A stretch of 64,000 bases of DNA from Larimichthys crocea (Eukaryota > Chordata > Actinopteri > Sciaenidae), in contig NC_040033.1 in assembly GCF_000972845.2 (NCBI RefSeq), forward strand, positions 5,794,241 through 5,858,240. Direction: 5' to 3'. The notes beneath the pieces were generated by a model that saw nothing but the letters and a program-made list of their open reading frames with translations, ran no database searches and was not told the origin of the DNA. Shown piece after piece: positions 48,628 to 60,965 of the stretch. How positions within the stretch are numbered: the stretch's first letter is position 1; every line of letters starts with the position of its first letter. The position numbers and the translations under genes are program-made.

Positions 48628-49165
48628 CACCTGGTGGTAAATTGGATCAGAAGGCAGAGAAGGCTCCTGGATAGTCCTGGTAAATCCAAACATGTATTAA
48701 GGGTGAACTGGGAACATCTGGTGGAGGCTCCTGTCTTGGGACATGGAATCCAAGTGGTCCATGTCCAATGCTTGTTGTAGAGCTGGCAGGTCAATGGGGC
48801 CTGTCATGGCGCCAACCTGGTGGACACCAGCATTGAAGAGAGCCGTTAAAATGAAGAAGAAAGCCAAGCAGCTAAAAGCAGCAGACGAATAACGGGAGGG
48901 CTGAAGAGGGCTGCAACTTTGGCTGTCACTAAAGCAAAAATGAGAATGTGGGAGGTATTTGGGGAGGCCATGGAGAATGACTTTTAGTTGGGCTCAAGAA
49001 GCCTTAGGAAACCATTCGACAACTCATGATGGGAAAGCAAGACTTGGCTCAGGTTCAGCCAGGGAGGAGAACTGGCTGAAGTCCTGACAAGGACTGGATA
49101 TATTACCTCAGGATTGTGTATCTGCTTTTTGCAGATGACATTGTTCTGTTCATCCAAATACCCCT
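48628..49165 (+). mobile_element. Decayed APE-type LINE with internal deletion, endonuclease end to RT active site
   Basis: Plus-strand translation near 48628-48735 reads HLVVNWIRRQRRLLDSPGKS and then KHVLRVNWEHLVEAPV, the C-terminal part of an AP-type endonuclease of RTE-like LINEs and the linker after it. Later blocks include AATGTGGGAGGTATTTGGGG and GAGGCCATGGAGAATGAC. At 49125-49151 the frame reads LFADDIVLF, the reverse-transcriptase catalytic FADD motif. Too little sequence lies between the linker and FADD for an intact RT, so several hundred bases have been lost. Stops and frame changes show it is dead. Confidence 0.7.
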
Positions 49166-50289
49166 TCAAAGCATCCATGGTAAACTAACTTGAGAGGTTG
49201 ACAGAACCACTCTCATTCAGCTCGATAACTTCCTTTCAAATAAACTCTTGGGAAATGTATCATCTAAAAGCTGTATCTGAATCAGAAGATGATCCTGTTC
49301 TCCACACTGATGTTTCTGTACTGGCTGCTCTGAACTTCACTGTACTGTGTTTTCCAAATACTCTTCTTTGGTTCCTTTGTTAAAGTATCCCTAATTAATT
49401 AACTAACCTGAGAGAAGAGGTTACCAGCACATGACTCTCGTTAGATCCATTTAAGCCTTGTCCAAATGTTACAGTTCTCATTCATCGTTTCTTTTTGTTA
49501 ACCTTTTCTTATCCTTAACCATTTCTTTGTAGTTATCCTCTCATCTCAGAGGGACAGACATGTTCCAAGTGCACATAGTGTAAAATATATAGTAGCCTTG
49601 AATATGATTCTGATTCTATCAGCAAATGATGCTATTCAACCTAATGAGAGAAAAGCTTAGGCCAAGACTTGAATTTGCTTTTAATGCGCAGCTCTGCTGT
49701 CTCATGGATATTCGGACGCTGTCACGAAAGTCTTTCGATTGGAAAGTGATGCCAGACATGGAGACACACCCTCATTTGCCGCTGGCTGATCGCCCTCAGG
49801 GGCCTGTCTGGTGTTTTACCAGAGCAAACTCTTTTTTTATATGAAGTGACATGGAGAATTAGGTAAACGTTTTTTTTTTTGAGCCACTTTAGTTATCACA
49901 AGAGACTCTACAATCTAAATTTGTATCATTTATCAGTGTGACACACACCTGCTACAAGAAGCCAAGCCTGTGTGTGGAAAGAGAAAATTAATTAAGACCC
50001 TGTGTACATCTGGTATAAACATGCAAACCTGTATATTTTGAATTTTAATGAAAAATGCAAATCCATGAGGGACACAGTGCGTCAGATTGGACAGCTCACA
50101 TGTCACTGTAACGTATTCAGCCCAGTCTTGACTTGAATTATTCTGCAGAGCAAAAATGACCTTTAATGCCAACGTTGAATGTCGATAGAGGAAGTGTGCC
50201 AACATTTCTAACATCAAACAAGAGTGTCTATAGCAGTGCTACAGTATATGCTATATAGAGGATATTAGCATTTTGGTCCAAAACCTCAG
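49166..50289. other. Unassigned non-coding DNA
   Basis: No gene or element recognised. Confidence 0.4.
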
Positions 50290-50520
50290 TCGCTCAGTCC
50301 ATGGGGATGGCTTGGGAGGAGGGTTGGAGGGTTGTTGGTGCAGCAAGTCCAGCACAGATCACAGTATGGACATGTAGCTGGAGAGTTGCCATCTATGCCA
50401 AGGTACCCTTGAGCAAGGCACCGAAGCCCTGACTTCTCCCATGGTGCCGTTACTTGGCTTCCCGTCCCTCCACCATCTCTCCACATTTGCATGCCTATAA
50501 GCTGTTTGTGTGTGTGGCTG
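50290..50520 (+). repeat. Teleost dispersed repeat (CCTTGAGCAAGGCACCGAA family)
   Basis: Carries GGCTTGGGAGGAGGGTTGG, GGTGCAGCAAGTCCAGCAC, GGACATGTAGCTGGAGAG, TACCCTTGAGCAAGGCACCG, AAGCCCTGACTTCTCCC and GTTTGTGTGTGTGGC, a known fish repeat order. Non-coding; short minus-strand frames here are repeat-derived. Confidence 0.6.
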
Positions 50521-50589
50521 AATTTCCAGACTAAAAGTTGATCTTCTACGTGAGGGTCTCACCAAATTCAGTAAGAGGGGACTTTGTAA

Positions 50590-50700
50590 AAGTCTGTAAA
50601 ATACTTCATGTCAATCCATTCAACTGTTGTTGGAATATTTCAGTCTGAACCATTCATTGCCATCTCCAGAGCCACACTGCTAAAATGTTGTCACCGAATG
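50590..50700 (+). repeat. Fragment of ancient teleost dispersed repeat (family of 3460-4432)
   Basis: TTCATGTCAATCCATTCAAC, TGTTGTTGGAATATTTCAG, TCTGAACCATTCATTGCC and CCAGAGCCACACTGCTAAAA follow the 3' part of this family. Confidence 0.5.
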
Positions 50701-53700
50701 TAATCCAGGGTTTTGCATAAACACTCTGCCCGGCGACAGAGTCAACATACTGGGTGTAAATCTGGCTGAGGTTTAAATCTGTCACATCTTCTCCTATCCA
50801 CTCTGCATCCCACTTCTCAGCCCTCTTAACTGTAAATGTTCAGATGAAGAGGGGAGAAAAAAAAAATGAAAACAGTGGGGACGAGCTGTTGAGATCTGTG
50901 TCATTTAATGCTGACAGTGAGCCGCAGGACAACAACATTAAATTCATGTTAGCTGCAATGCATTTTCCTGCTTCTTAGGCTAGTGCATGATGGCAGCTGA
51001 GATTAGGTCTGCACTAAAATAAGACAGAGGGGAAGTCAGCGGTGATTAAATAGCTGCTGGAGGTGAACTGTGCCGGAGGATTTTAAATTGGTGAATGGAC
51101 TTCTTCAGGAGGAGACCATCCGTTTGAATTAAGTGATGATAATATAGACAGTTTTCCTCATTTCCCTTGTGTAAGTCCTTTAATTCCACAACTCGAGGGT
51201 TTATGCAGCTAGAAGGCGGAAGCGCAGAGAGATGGTTGAGGCGTTATGTGAAATTTTTGACTGATTGATTTTTGACCTCCATGTTATTCAAACTTAAATA
51301 AATAGCTAATTTATACATACTAACAACCTGCCTGCAATGAATCATTGACTGTAGCTTTACAATGAAACCTGAGAGATCTCTACAGGACACTTAATCTCAC
51401 CTGTTTGACTGAGAAATGATTATATGTGTTGTAAAAGTTAGATTGTGTACAGCCGCTTTCGCTCTTTTCTTGGAGAAACTTCATAAACACAAAGCACATT
51501 CTTCCCCAAATCTAATTATGTGTGGCTAATCTCCAAATCTACAAAACACAGAAGGTTTGTTCTTTCATTTAACACATAATTTCCAGTAAGTAAGAGCTTA
51601 CTGGCCTTTGTTTGCCATGATAAGACCAACACAATATCATCCTAATAATAGTCAAAATGCAACAGACATGAGAAAACGAGCGTATGAAATGACAGTTGGT
51701 GATTTTATCCGTTGTACTGTGATAATCGATACAGCATCTGTGACATCTTAAGACGCTCCGAAGCAAACTCGCCTGTCAGATTATTATTATTTTTTTGCCT
51801 TTTGTATCTTAGTTTAGATTCATTTTATTTTTGCACAGTTTAGGAAAAAACATATAAATGATGAATAATATACAGTGCAGAGCTAATTTAAAGCCTCCAC
51901 CTAAAGTAAAAAAATCAGTCATGGAGAACACAAAATTAAGATACAGAGAATAATATGACTACATAAAGTGATGGCATACTAGTGAGAAGAATACAACAAC
52001 AACAATATATAATAATAACTATGACAGTGTTCCCTCCTCCTTTGCACCATGAACATAATTCATCCTCTCCTAACGTGTCCTCCTTTCAGACCACAACACA
52101 AGCTCGATGTCAGACAGGATCTAAGGAAGGAAGTATCAAATCCAAACTTCCAAACATTATTCACTATAAAAACGAGCTGTGGGCTTCTTTTTAATGCGTT
52201 TGCTGGAACTTTAATGGTGAAAAGAAGCACGACACAATAAAACCTCGTCGTGCCTTCTTCTTCCGTACACAGCTGACTCGCTCAGTCCCTGTACTGTTAG
52301 TTTGACAAAGCGCTGAGGGACAACTAACAAACCAGATGTCCTTATGTGCACCTGAAAGGAGGGAAAGGAAAAATAAAAATGACGAGATGCTGCTGGGTTT
52401 ATTTCCCTGTTCACTCTAACAGATTTTTTTTTTAACCTGTGAGCAGCTGCTTAGATTATGGCATCACCCCGGCCTTTCATCTTACTTATATCTGTAGCCT
52501 GTGAACTCTTATCCATACGGAGTATTGCAGCAGAAAAAAAAATCATCATGAATTAAAAGCTTTGATCATATTCGTGACATTGAGGTGCTTTTAATGCTAC
52601 ATCATCACTCAGTGACTGACCTCAGAAAGCATTTAAACACTGATTATTATTGTTTGCAGTGTTTGACCTGCTTATTGCCTTAGTCCTGACAGATTTGTTT
52701 GCCTTTTAGGACTCTAACCTGTTTATTGACCATAGTTTGAACTAAAGTGCATTTTAACTCTGCTCCACCGTTGGGTCCTCTTCTTTGTCTAATACCTTGT
52801 AATGAAATGGCTCGGTTTGAAGTTACTTAACTGCACAAAGGACTCAAGCACAGAGCATAATAAAGCAAACACTCTGAAGAATACATCGCCGAAAACAAAA
52901 CATGCAGTGCAGGCCAACAACAACAAGAACAATATGTATTCATTAAGTGTATTCTTTGTACTCATCACAGAAACAATAAAGAAAACAGTTCCTCCTGGAA
53001 AGTCACAAAATCTAGTTCTTATTTTCTCCTCTGGTAAACAAAATAATATTCACTTAAGTTTCACAAACAGTTCAGTCCAGTTCAAGAAAAAACAAAATAT
53101 GTTTCACAGAGTTATAGATTCACCTGAGTTACCTGTCTTCAGTCAAGTCCAGTCAGATTTAGATGCACTACTGATTGAAATAAACGGTTTCCAAAAAACC
53201 AACGTGGAGTCCTGAACAACGAAAGAACAAGAAGATGGAAGCCAAACAACTCAGGACCGGACCTAGCGGTCTCACCACTTCCTCATCTTTGATTTGCACC
53301 TTTACTATTTAAAAAAAGGTGGATGGTGGATGGAGGTGTGTGAGTGACCTTGGAGAGTTTATAGTCTGTCTTTTAAACATGTCGGTTCGTCATCGAAACA
53401 AAAGCGAAACTACCAAATAAAGGAAAACCATTGTCAGACAGGAGAGATGTGAGTCATTTTATCGACCATGGTTTGGGTAGAAAAAGAAAAACAGATGAAG
53501 GTGAGGAAGAGATTGGTTGGTTTGGTTCTTTGTGCACCACTACATGGAGAGTCTGTCTGATTTATACTCCCTGCCTCAACATTGATGCTTTGTGTCCAAA
53601 TCAGACTGGGCAAGAGGAAACCAAATCCTTCTAGAAGAGGGAGAATTCCTCTAAGATAGATGACTCTAGGACAACCCACTGGGCAAAATTTGCCCTGCAG

Positions 53701-56700
53701 CGTTATAAAATTCCAAATGACCACCCTGTCAAACAGTTATCTCTCTTAACATATGGGTGCTAATATTAGAAAGAGATTAGTGGCCGCCTTGAATCATTGT
53801 CAGAGCATGCAAGGGTGAGAGAATGCAAATGTATCACAGGGAATATGATTTGAACATATTTGCAAGTTGCCTCTCAAGGTCAAATTGGAGGCGTCCGTTA
53901 TGTAAGCTGGTCAAAGAGGAAGTGTTGTCTGTGCTAATGCCAGAACATTTTGATCTGTGATTACCTTCAGGGGTCTGCAAAAAGTCTCTGAGTGTGAAAA
54001 TATGGAAATTGCACTGTCAAGCAAAAAGCTGACCGCCTGTGCCCTTATTGCCAAAGTGTCCCATTTTTAGAAACTTAATTTTCAAACTGATGTCACACCA
54101 CAGTGGCATGTAGACAACTTAATGCCCCCTGGTCACCATTAGTGTCCCTCTGGTTGATATAAAAGACACTCTGCAGGTCAAATGGAGTGTCCCTCTACTG
54201 TGACCTAAAGGCAAAATAATGAGCTGTATTAACCCTTCACTATTATCATTAAATGTGTCATTTTGATTTAATCCAAACCATGGATGCACTTGCATGTTTC
54301 AGAGAAATTAGAAAAGTTCATTCTTCACATTGGAACAAAAGCTTTGACAGCCTTAACTGATGTTTTTTTTGGCCACTTGGTGGCAGCAGAAACAAGCTGC
54401 AAACACAACAATGACATATTATCACCTTTAAAGTTGCAAACCTTGGCAAACATGTTTAATTAAACATCCAGCAGAAAGGAAACAATTTTGGCATTCAATT
54501 GGAGTTGTGTTTCTGGCCGCCTGATGTTCCTTGCTTAGGCTTTTGGTCTTCACCGACTCCTGAGGGAAATATCTGGCTGTTTACCACTCTGTTCACCAGC
54601 TTTGTCTGCTGTTTGGTGCTGGAGAGGTAGCGTAGTGTGGGTTTTTTAGAGCTTTTTTTTTGTAAACAGCTGCTTGCCGTGTCTGGAAATGACACTGAGA
54701 GTGGTGAGACTAAATCAAAACCATTAGTTTGCATATTGTAAAACCAAGACAGAGCTGATGGGAACTGCAGCCTGGTGATAATTGTGCAGGTTTGTCACTA
54801 GAAGCATTGATTACTGCAGAGTCATTTGGTCCAACTGACATTGATATAGCGACTGGTACTTTACCCTTTTCCTGAATGTTTTGCTCAAGTGGCACGAAGA
54901 AACAACCCATTGGGCAAATGTTTCCATATTTTCCATATTTTCAAAGACAACTGAGCCATCTCTTCCCATTGAGGAGGACAGTGAGATGTGGTCTAAAGCT
55001 TACAAAAAGCTAGTAAACAGATCATGACATGTTTTTTTTGTACAAAAATGACACATCTTTATCTGTATGATACGATAAGACCTTCTTAAACTATCACTAC
55101 AATAGTTGTAATGCAGTATAAGCCAAATGAGACACAAACAACTCTACCTATTCCCAGTATGCAGTATATTCATAACAATGAAGAGCCTCCAGGATGCATG
55201 TTTAATTTAAATAGCTCAGCAGCACCTGGTTGACTGCATGGACGTGCTGTATTTATAGACTTTCTGGAGCGAAGCAGCAAACAAAGTTTTGCGGTTGAAA
55301 TGACTAAAAATTGTTAGTTTGCATCTAAACTATGTCATTAAAGGAAACAAATATTAAATATACAAAACATAACATTTGTGCAGTATGTTTAATGTGATAG
55401 TGAAGAAATTCAGTGATCATTCTGATAGTTTTTTTGCCAATTGCCAATATAGTTAGAAATTATGTGCTTTTAACAAGATCCTTACAATGGTAAAAAGAAA
55501 ATTGAGGTATGAACTTTAGGTAAATATCATATTTTGCATTTTCAGTATGAGGTTTTTGTATGTGCAGGTTGGATAGCTGTTCAGAGGCATAAGTTGTGCC
55601 CTGGGGTACGATCAGTCATTTAAACTACAAGACCATGAGCCAATGGGGAAATATCTTTCAGAATAACAACCTCGGGTTCCTATCATGATAGATTTTTTAT
55701 TGTAAATCAATGCACTAAACGCCACAAATATCTTCATTTCTTTTCTAACAGTATAGCTAAAAACCGGCACACTTGGACCTGAGATGTCTCCGGCGTTATC
55801 GGGCCAGCTGGCAGCCGGTCCACACCGCTCACTCACTGTGTTGAAAGGTGTATGGCATTTTGATAAGAGTTTTTTTGAGTTTACCTGCATTACCATGTTT
55901 CTTGCTGGGTGCTATGACGGCCTGTATTACTCTCTGCGGTGTTGTGTCTGCCCTCCAGGCAGTTTCACTGTTATCTGGTCGCAGCCAGACTCACACAGGA
56001 GTGCTATAAATGAGCACTGAGAAATGTGATAGCTCATGTGTGGCCGTACACTACCTTTTACTCTCATGAATAAAACATGAGGAAGTGTGTACCATTTATG
56101 CAAGAAATAGGTGTGGGTCTATCCAATTACATGGATCTTTATGTGTGCCTGTGTTTATCACTAACCCCGTTCCTGTTTCTCCCTCTGCACATAGAAATTT
56201 CAACTCTTATTTTGTAGTATAATGGCAATCTCCAGCTTTCCAATCATATCTTAATGAGAGATTGGACTGTGGAGGAAAAACTCTTTTTATTTCTTTCATT
56301 CTCTCCATGAGGCGTTCCTCCTTTGCGCCACGCTCTCCTTCGAGAGATAAACAGCTTACCTTTGGCATGACCCATTCCACTTTAATAAGCACTAAGTACT
56401 CCACTGTCCCACTTTTCAAAGCTGTTAATTTGATAAGTGAGGGGGATCTCTCACTTAGCAATCATATTCTGGACAATTAAACCCATATCTGAAGAATAGG
56501 GGGTTTGTCTGGAGGGCTTTTTAGTGCCAATTATGTGAAACCGTTTGTCTCGATGTCTAATACTCTCTTGAAATGAGCCATTGTTGTCAGAGAGCCATCG
56601 CCGATATACTGATGTAGGATTAAGACTTCATTTTAATTTAAACTTGGAAGAACAGGCTGTCACTGATCTGACATCCACTGCCAAAACTGAGAATTCACAG

Positions 56701-58562
56701 AAAGCTTTTTCCAAATTATTTTAAAGGGAAATTAGGTTTTTAACAAGCCTTTAGTATATTTTGCAATGATAAAACTTAAAACTTGAATTTGTTGTACAAA
56801 CTTCTATTAAATCAGTTGCAATCACTGTGCTTACTTTGGTACCCTCCCCAAATGAAAGATACAAGTTGTGAGTTTAGGCAGTGCCATTGGGAAGCTACGT
56901 TATGATCTCGACTGTGAATTTACAATCAAACTTCATATCAGACAGGATTAATCTTTACCTACTGGATTTTAGTTTGCTTTGTTATTGTTTAATAACTCTT
57001 ATGAATTGTGTTTTTCTACCACAGGTAGAACATGAGTCTGTTTTTATGATCCAAAGTCTACAATCTGCTCTGTGCTGAGTGATGCAGGTTCGCACCGTTC
57101 GTCAAAAAAAGAAGCTTCTTCTTCTTCCTCTGGGATTGTGGTGGGATTGAGCAGTACACTGTCCTAAAACAGCACGTTAGTCTGAAGTTAAAACACATCA
57201 GCAGCAGATCAAATATGCTTCTTGAGACCAAAGTGAGAGAGAGAGAACATTTATCAGGCAAGCCGGAAATAGAAATATATTCAAACTCTCAGTTTGATGG
57301 TTTCAAAAGTTGTTATCCAACATGCGACACCTCTTTCTCTCTGAGGAAACAAATCTATAACATTCTAAAAAATCCCCAACTTCATGATTCAGCTTGCTAA
57401 TTTTAGACCGCAACAAATAAAAAGAGTGAGCTGCTTTGTTCTCCAAGATGTGCTCATGTGAGTGATGCAGGGACAGAGTGAAGCTTCCCCACTGATCACT
57501 GGACAGACACTCTGAGCAGCTCATGTTGAATACCAATGAATTGTTGATCTGCCTACTAGTTTGTCGCTTGGGGGAAACTAAGCTTGGCAAACATGATAAA
57601 TGTTGTAGGTATGCATTAAAATTCAGTGGCAGTGTCGCAAATTTCTGGTCAAAATCTCACTATGACTGCTCCTACAACATGTTTACTCACCAACCAGTCA
57701 TAACACAACATGCAATTACCCAAAATAGCCTATTGCAATTGGACGTTGCTTTAAATGTATAATTATGCACCTGCAATTTTTATGTTTATCTTTCTTCACC
57801 TTTGTTGTCAGTTGCATGTCTATTTCTATTTTCCTGAAAAATTGTTCTTGGAGCTGCGTGTAACACATAAATAAATAAGCTTGTTTACTGTTTTGCTACA
57901 TTTTCAAAACATGACAGCGGTGCCACGAGTGAGTATGTCAAAGATGAGGCGGGAAGTCACTTTGCAATATTTCAATGCGCAGACCGTGAAAAGGTTTGCC
58001 TTAGTTATAAAAGTGGAGGTCTTGTCTGCAGCACGTCTGATCATTTGACTGCTCGTGTTCATGCTAGACGTATTAATCCCAGAACAAACGTGAAGTGCAT
58101 TCATTAATCTTTCTTTAAAAAGAAAGACCTGAGGGCAGTCAGACATGATCAGAATAGACCCGAGGAAAATTAGACCTGTTGTAAAACTCAAAGAGACCCT
58201 GACTGAACCTTAACACTGCCCACAGCCTTATAGGACATCAATTAACAAAACATCCACAGTCGGAAAGAGTGCTGCTTTTTCTTCACTTCAAACTTCAAAC
58301 TTCACACCCTCCATCTCACCTTAAAAAAAACATTTTTTTGCAAAGCAAACACATGACCAGAGCTGATAGCCAGGTCTGCATAGATCCCCTAAGGCAGCTA
58401 TACAACAAGTTGTAACCCAACCAAACCAAATAAGTCATTTGGACCCTGGTGGGTTTCAAACATCAGGAAGACCATTGTATCATGCCCTGTTGGACTCCTG
58501 TTACAATGAAAGGACAAGCAAAGTTGTGTTACCACCCAGGTTGTAATTCTGGTTTTCATTCC
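50701..58562. other. Long gene-free region
   Basis: About 7.9 kb with no supported coding sequence. The largest frame, 137 residues at 52802-53215, is lysine/asparagine-rich, has no recognised domain and lies in AT-rich DNA. The AT-rich stretch 51770-53200 has the texture of a 3' untranslated region, but no adjacent terminal exon could be defined. One tract at 56200-56640 is listed as a regulatory candidate. Confidence 0.4.
56200..56640. promoter_or_regulatory. Candidate conserved non-coding element
   Basis: Repeat-free tract with CCAATCATATCTTAATGAG, GGCATGACCCATTCCAC, TTTAATAAGCAC, GTTAATTTGATAAGTGAGG, GGACAATTAAACCC and CCAATTATGTGAAACC. Dense in homeodomain-like cores, and the texture is that of a developmental enhancer. 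Frames of 72 and 84 residues overlap on opposite strands without domain support. Confidence 0.28.
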
Positions 58563-58740
58563 TGGGGCATGGGCAAATGCTGATGGGGAGCAGAACTGGT
58601 GTCGTGCCAGAACCGGAGCTGCGCAAACAGGCCATAAAACCGAGCTCAGCAGCCTTAATGGACATAATTACAGACCCGAAAAGGCAGAAGGGGACGTTGA
58701 CAGAGATGACAATCCTATAAACCTCAGCTCAACTTGTGTT
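58563..58740 (+). repeat. Dispersed repeat, copy 1 of a local pair
   Basis: Shares ordered blocks with 60781-60965: TGGGGCATGGGCAAA, GGGGAGCAGAACTGGTGT, GTGCCAGAACCGGAGCTG, AATTACAGACCCGAAAAGGC, ACCTCAGCTCAACTTGTGT. Same orientation, clearly diverged. I recognise it as a fish repeat of unknown class. Confidence 0.7.
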
Positions 58741-60780
58741 CAGTACTAATCAAATGTTAACCTGCCAACAACAAAGAATTCTCCATTAACTTGAACCTGA
58801 ATTTCATCCGGCAGCAGGTATACGCTTGTGGATACATCATCAAACCCCCCATGACACCTACCCCCTTTCACCCCGGTCTCAACATGACAAATAAAGAAAG
58901 CTCTGGAATAAACACAAGCAGCTGAGATCAGTCAAACATCTATGAGTGCATTTGATGGCACTTGTGTGATCACAGCTCGGTAGGAGAACACACTCCATGG
59001 GCATGTCACTGACCAATTTGATTACACATTCATGATGTGAGCTTTAGTCACTCTGTGATTCAGACTGCTATTCAAAAAAAATGAACAGTGTGTTGTCATT
59101 ATCGCCAGCACCTAGCAGAGGCACATGTTTTTAATGATTGAAGCTTTTATTCAGAGGTTTGTGTCTGACAAATCACTCAAAGAGGAATCACAGCTCATTT
59201 CACTTTCAAAAGGAGGTTTTTTTAGTCATGCAAAAACAAACCCGTCGAACTTTAGCCATTTAAAAAACATCACGTTTCTCCTCACCAGCTGCTTTCTGTG
59301 GTATCTTTAAAAAAAAAAAAAAGAGCTTTGTAATAGTTGCAGAAACAAGATGGCACACTTTGTGGCTTGTTTCTGTCTAGATGTTTTATCCGTGGGACAA
59401 GCCACCTTGTTTTTCGTGGACGAGATTAGATCATGATTCACTTCATGGAATCAATTTCACAGTGTATTACTGCAGCATCCCCTAGAAGATCAGTCTGAAT
59501 GTCATTTTGGGGCATGATTTGTCTCGCTCGGTGTGCACAAGCATTTCCAGCGTACTGTACCTACGCTCCTCAGTTTATCATGTTTGCCCTCGGAAAATCT
59601 TTATTAGCGTGAAAGGCTTGCATTGGGTCCCATGGGAGAGCAGGCTGGCATTGATGTGGATGACAGGAGCAGCCTCTTTGACACTCTGTAGTGTTGACAG
59701 ATGTGGAAATAGTAAGAATCTGTCAGGAATCACCGCTCGAGCTGCACCCGGCTATAAATATTTCAGGAAATAACAATCAGGGCTGTTTATTCTTCCCGAA
59801 GTTATTCGTAAGTATGACTGACTTGTTTTGAAGATGGTTGTTGTTTTGACAGATTTCGAGGGGCTGACAGTGACTGCTCCCTGTCTGCGTGCTTGTGCGC
59901 ATGCTGACGTTGTGTCTGCCACTTGTGCCGAGATGAAGCCGACAGGCTTGGAGTGCACGCGGTGTACAGCCGGAGCAATACTGACACTGCTGCTAAATGT
60001 CATCGCTCGGCATTCTCTGAAATGTCTTATTTTTCATAAATCTGACGTTACTTGAGTTTTTCAGAGATGGATAAATATAGTCGACCAATGACAGCATTGG
60101 TGTCATAACCCTTTTCCCCAAAAAATGGTTAGTTTAAAGTCGATCCTTCAGGGGTATGGAGGGTTGCAGCTGCTGTTGAGGTTGTAGTTGTGGAAGGTCA
60201 ACCAGTGACTTTGGTCCAGACTGACATTTAAACAGATATTCATGTTTCCAGAGAGTCTGATGGTCCTGTGACTTTTCCTCTAATGCTACCAGCAGGTTTT
60301 CACTTATCCTGTGAAATATCTCAACATGCCCTTGATGGATTGCCAACAGCTTTAATACAGGTCGGGTTTTAAAGCAACATTGTGTCACATTTCTATACAT
60401 CCCACCCATAAAATAACAAATTTAAAATCATTCTGATGCTACACTGACTTGTAATAAGGTGAACAGTGCCTCTGTCATTCACACGCCTGTTTCTGCAAAG
60501 AAGTACGTAACACTTTCAAAACTCTAAGTCACACACCACCAACTATTTCACTTATTTTGGTGAAATTGGATCATATTTTATGGAGAAAATGTCTTCTGGT
60601 TTTTCCCTCTGATGTCCTCCGGCTGCTCCGTCTAACTGTGAGCTGAGGAAGAGTCTCATGATGGACTATAGCTGCTGTTAGCTCGCTTTCTGCACACACT
60701 CTGAGCTCACAGTGCTGGGGGATTGTTGGTGTTTGCAACCAGGCATTTTGGACCACTGGGAAAAGGAGGTTTTCAGGCCC
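58741..60780. other. Unassigned non-coding DNA
   Basis: Lies between the two repeat copies. No gene recognised. The sequence just before the second copy (60660-60780, CACTGGGAAAAGGAGG) may belong to the same repeat family. The tract 59480-59760 resembles conserved non-coding DNA but without strong motif support. Confidence 0.4.
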
Positions 60781-60965
60781 GGGGCATGGGCAAACTCTAA
60801 AGGGGAGCAGAACCGGTGTGGTGCCAGAACTAGAGCTGGGCACTCAGGCAATATAACCACACTCAGCTCAGCTCGGCTCTATGGACTTGATTACAGAGGC
60901 GAAAACACAGAAAGAGACATTGATAGAGACGACAGTCCCATGAATCTCAGCTCGACTTGTGTCTC
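60781..60965 (+). repeat. Dispersed repeat, copy 2 of a local pair
   Basis: Blocks GGGGCATGGGCAAAC, AAAGGGGAGCAGAACCGG, GTGCCAGAACTAGAGCTG, CTCAGCTCAGCTCGGCTC, GATTACAGAGGCGAAAAC and ATGAATCTCAGCTCGAC match 58563-58740 in order. The 99-residue plus-strand frame over it (60712-61011) is therefore repeat-derived. Confidence 0.7.

Noticed and set aside
48502..48780. 92-residue frame with basic residues
   Set aside because: A chance join of a dispersed repeat and the LINE endonuclease end.
52802..53215. 137-residue plus-strand open frame
   Set aside because: Lysine/asparagine-rich product in AT-rich DNA with no known domain and no sign of exon structure.
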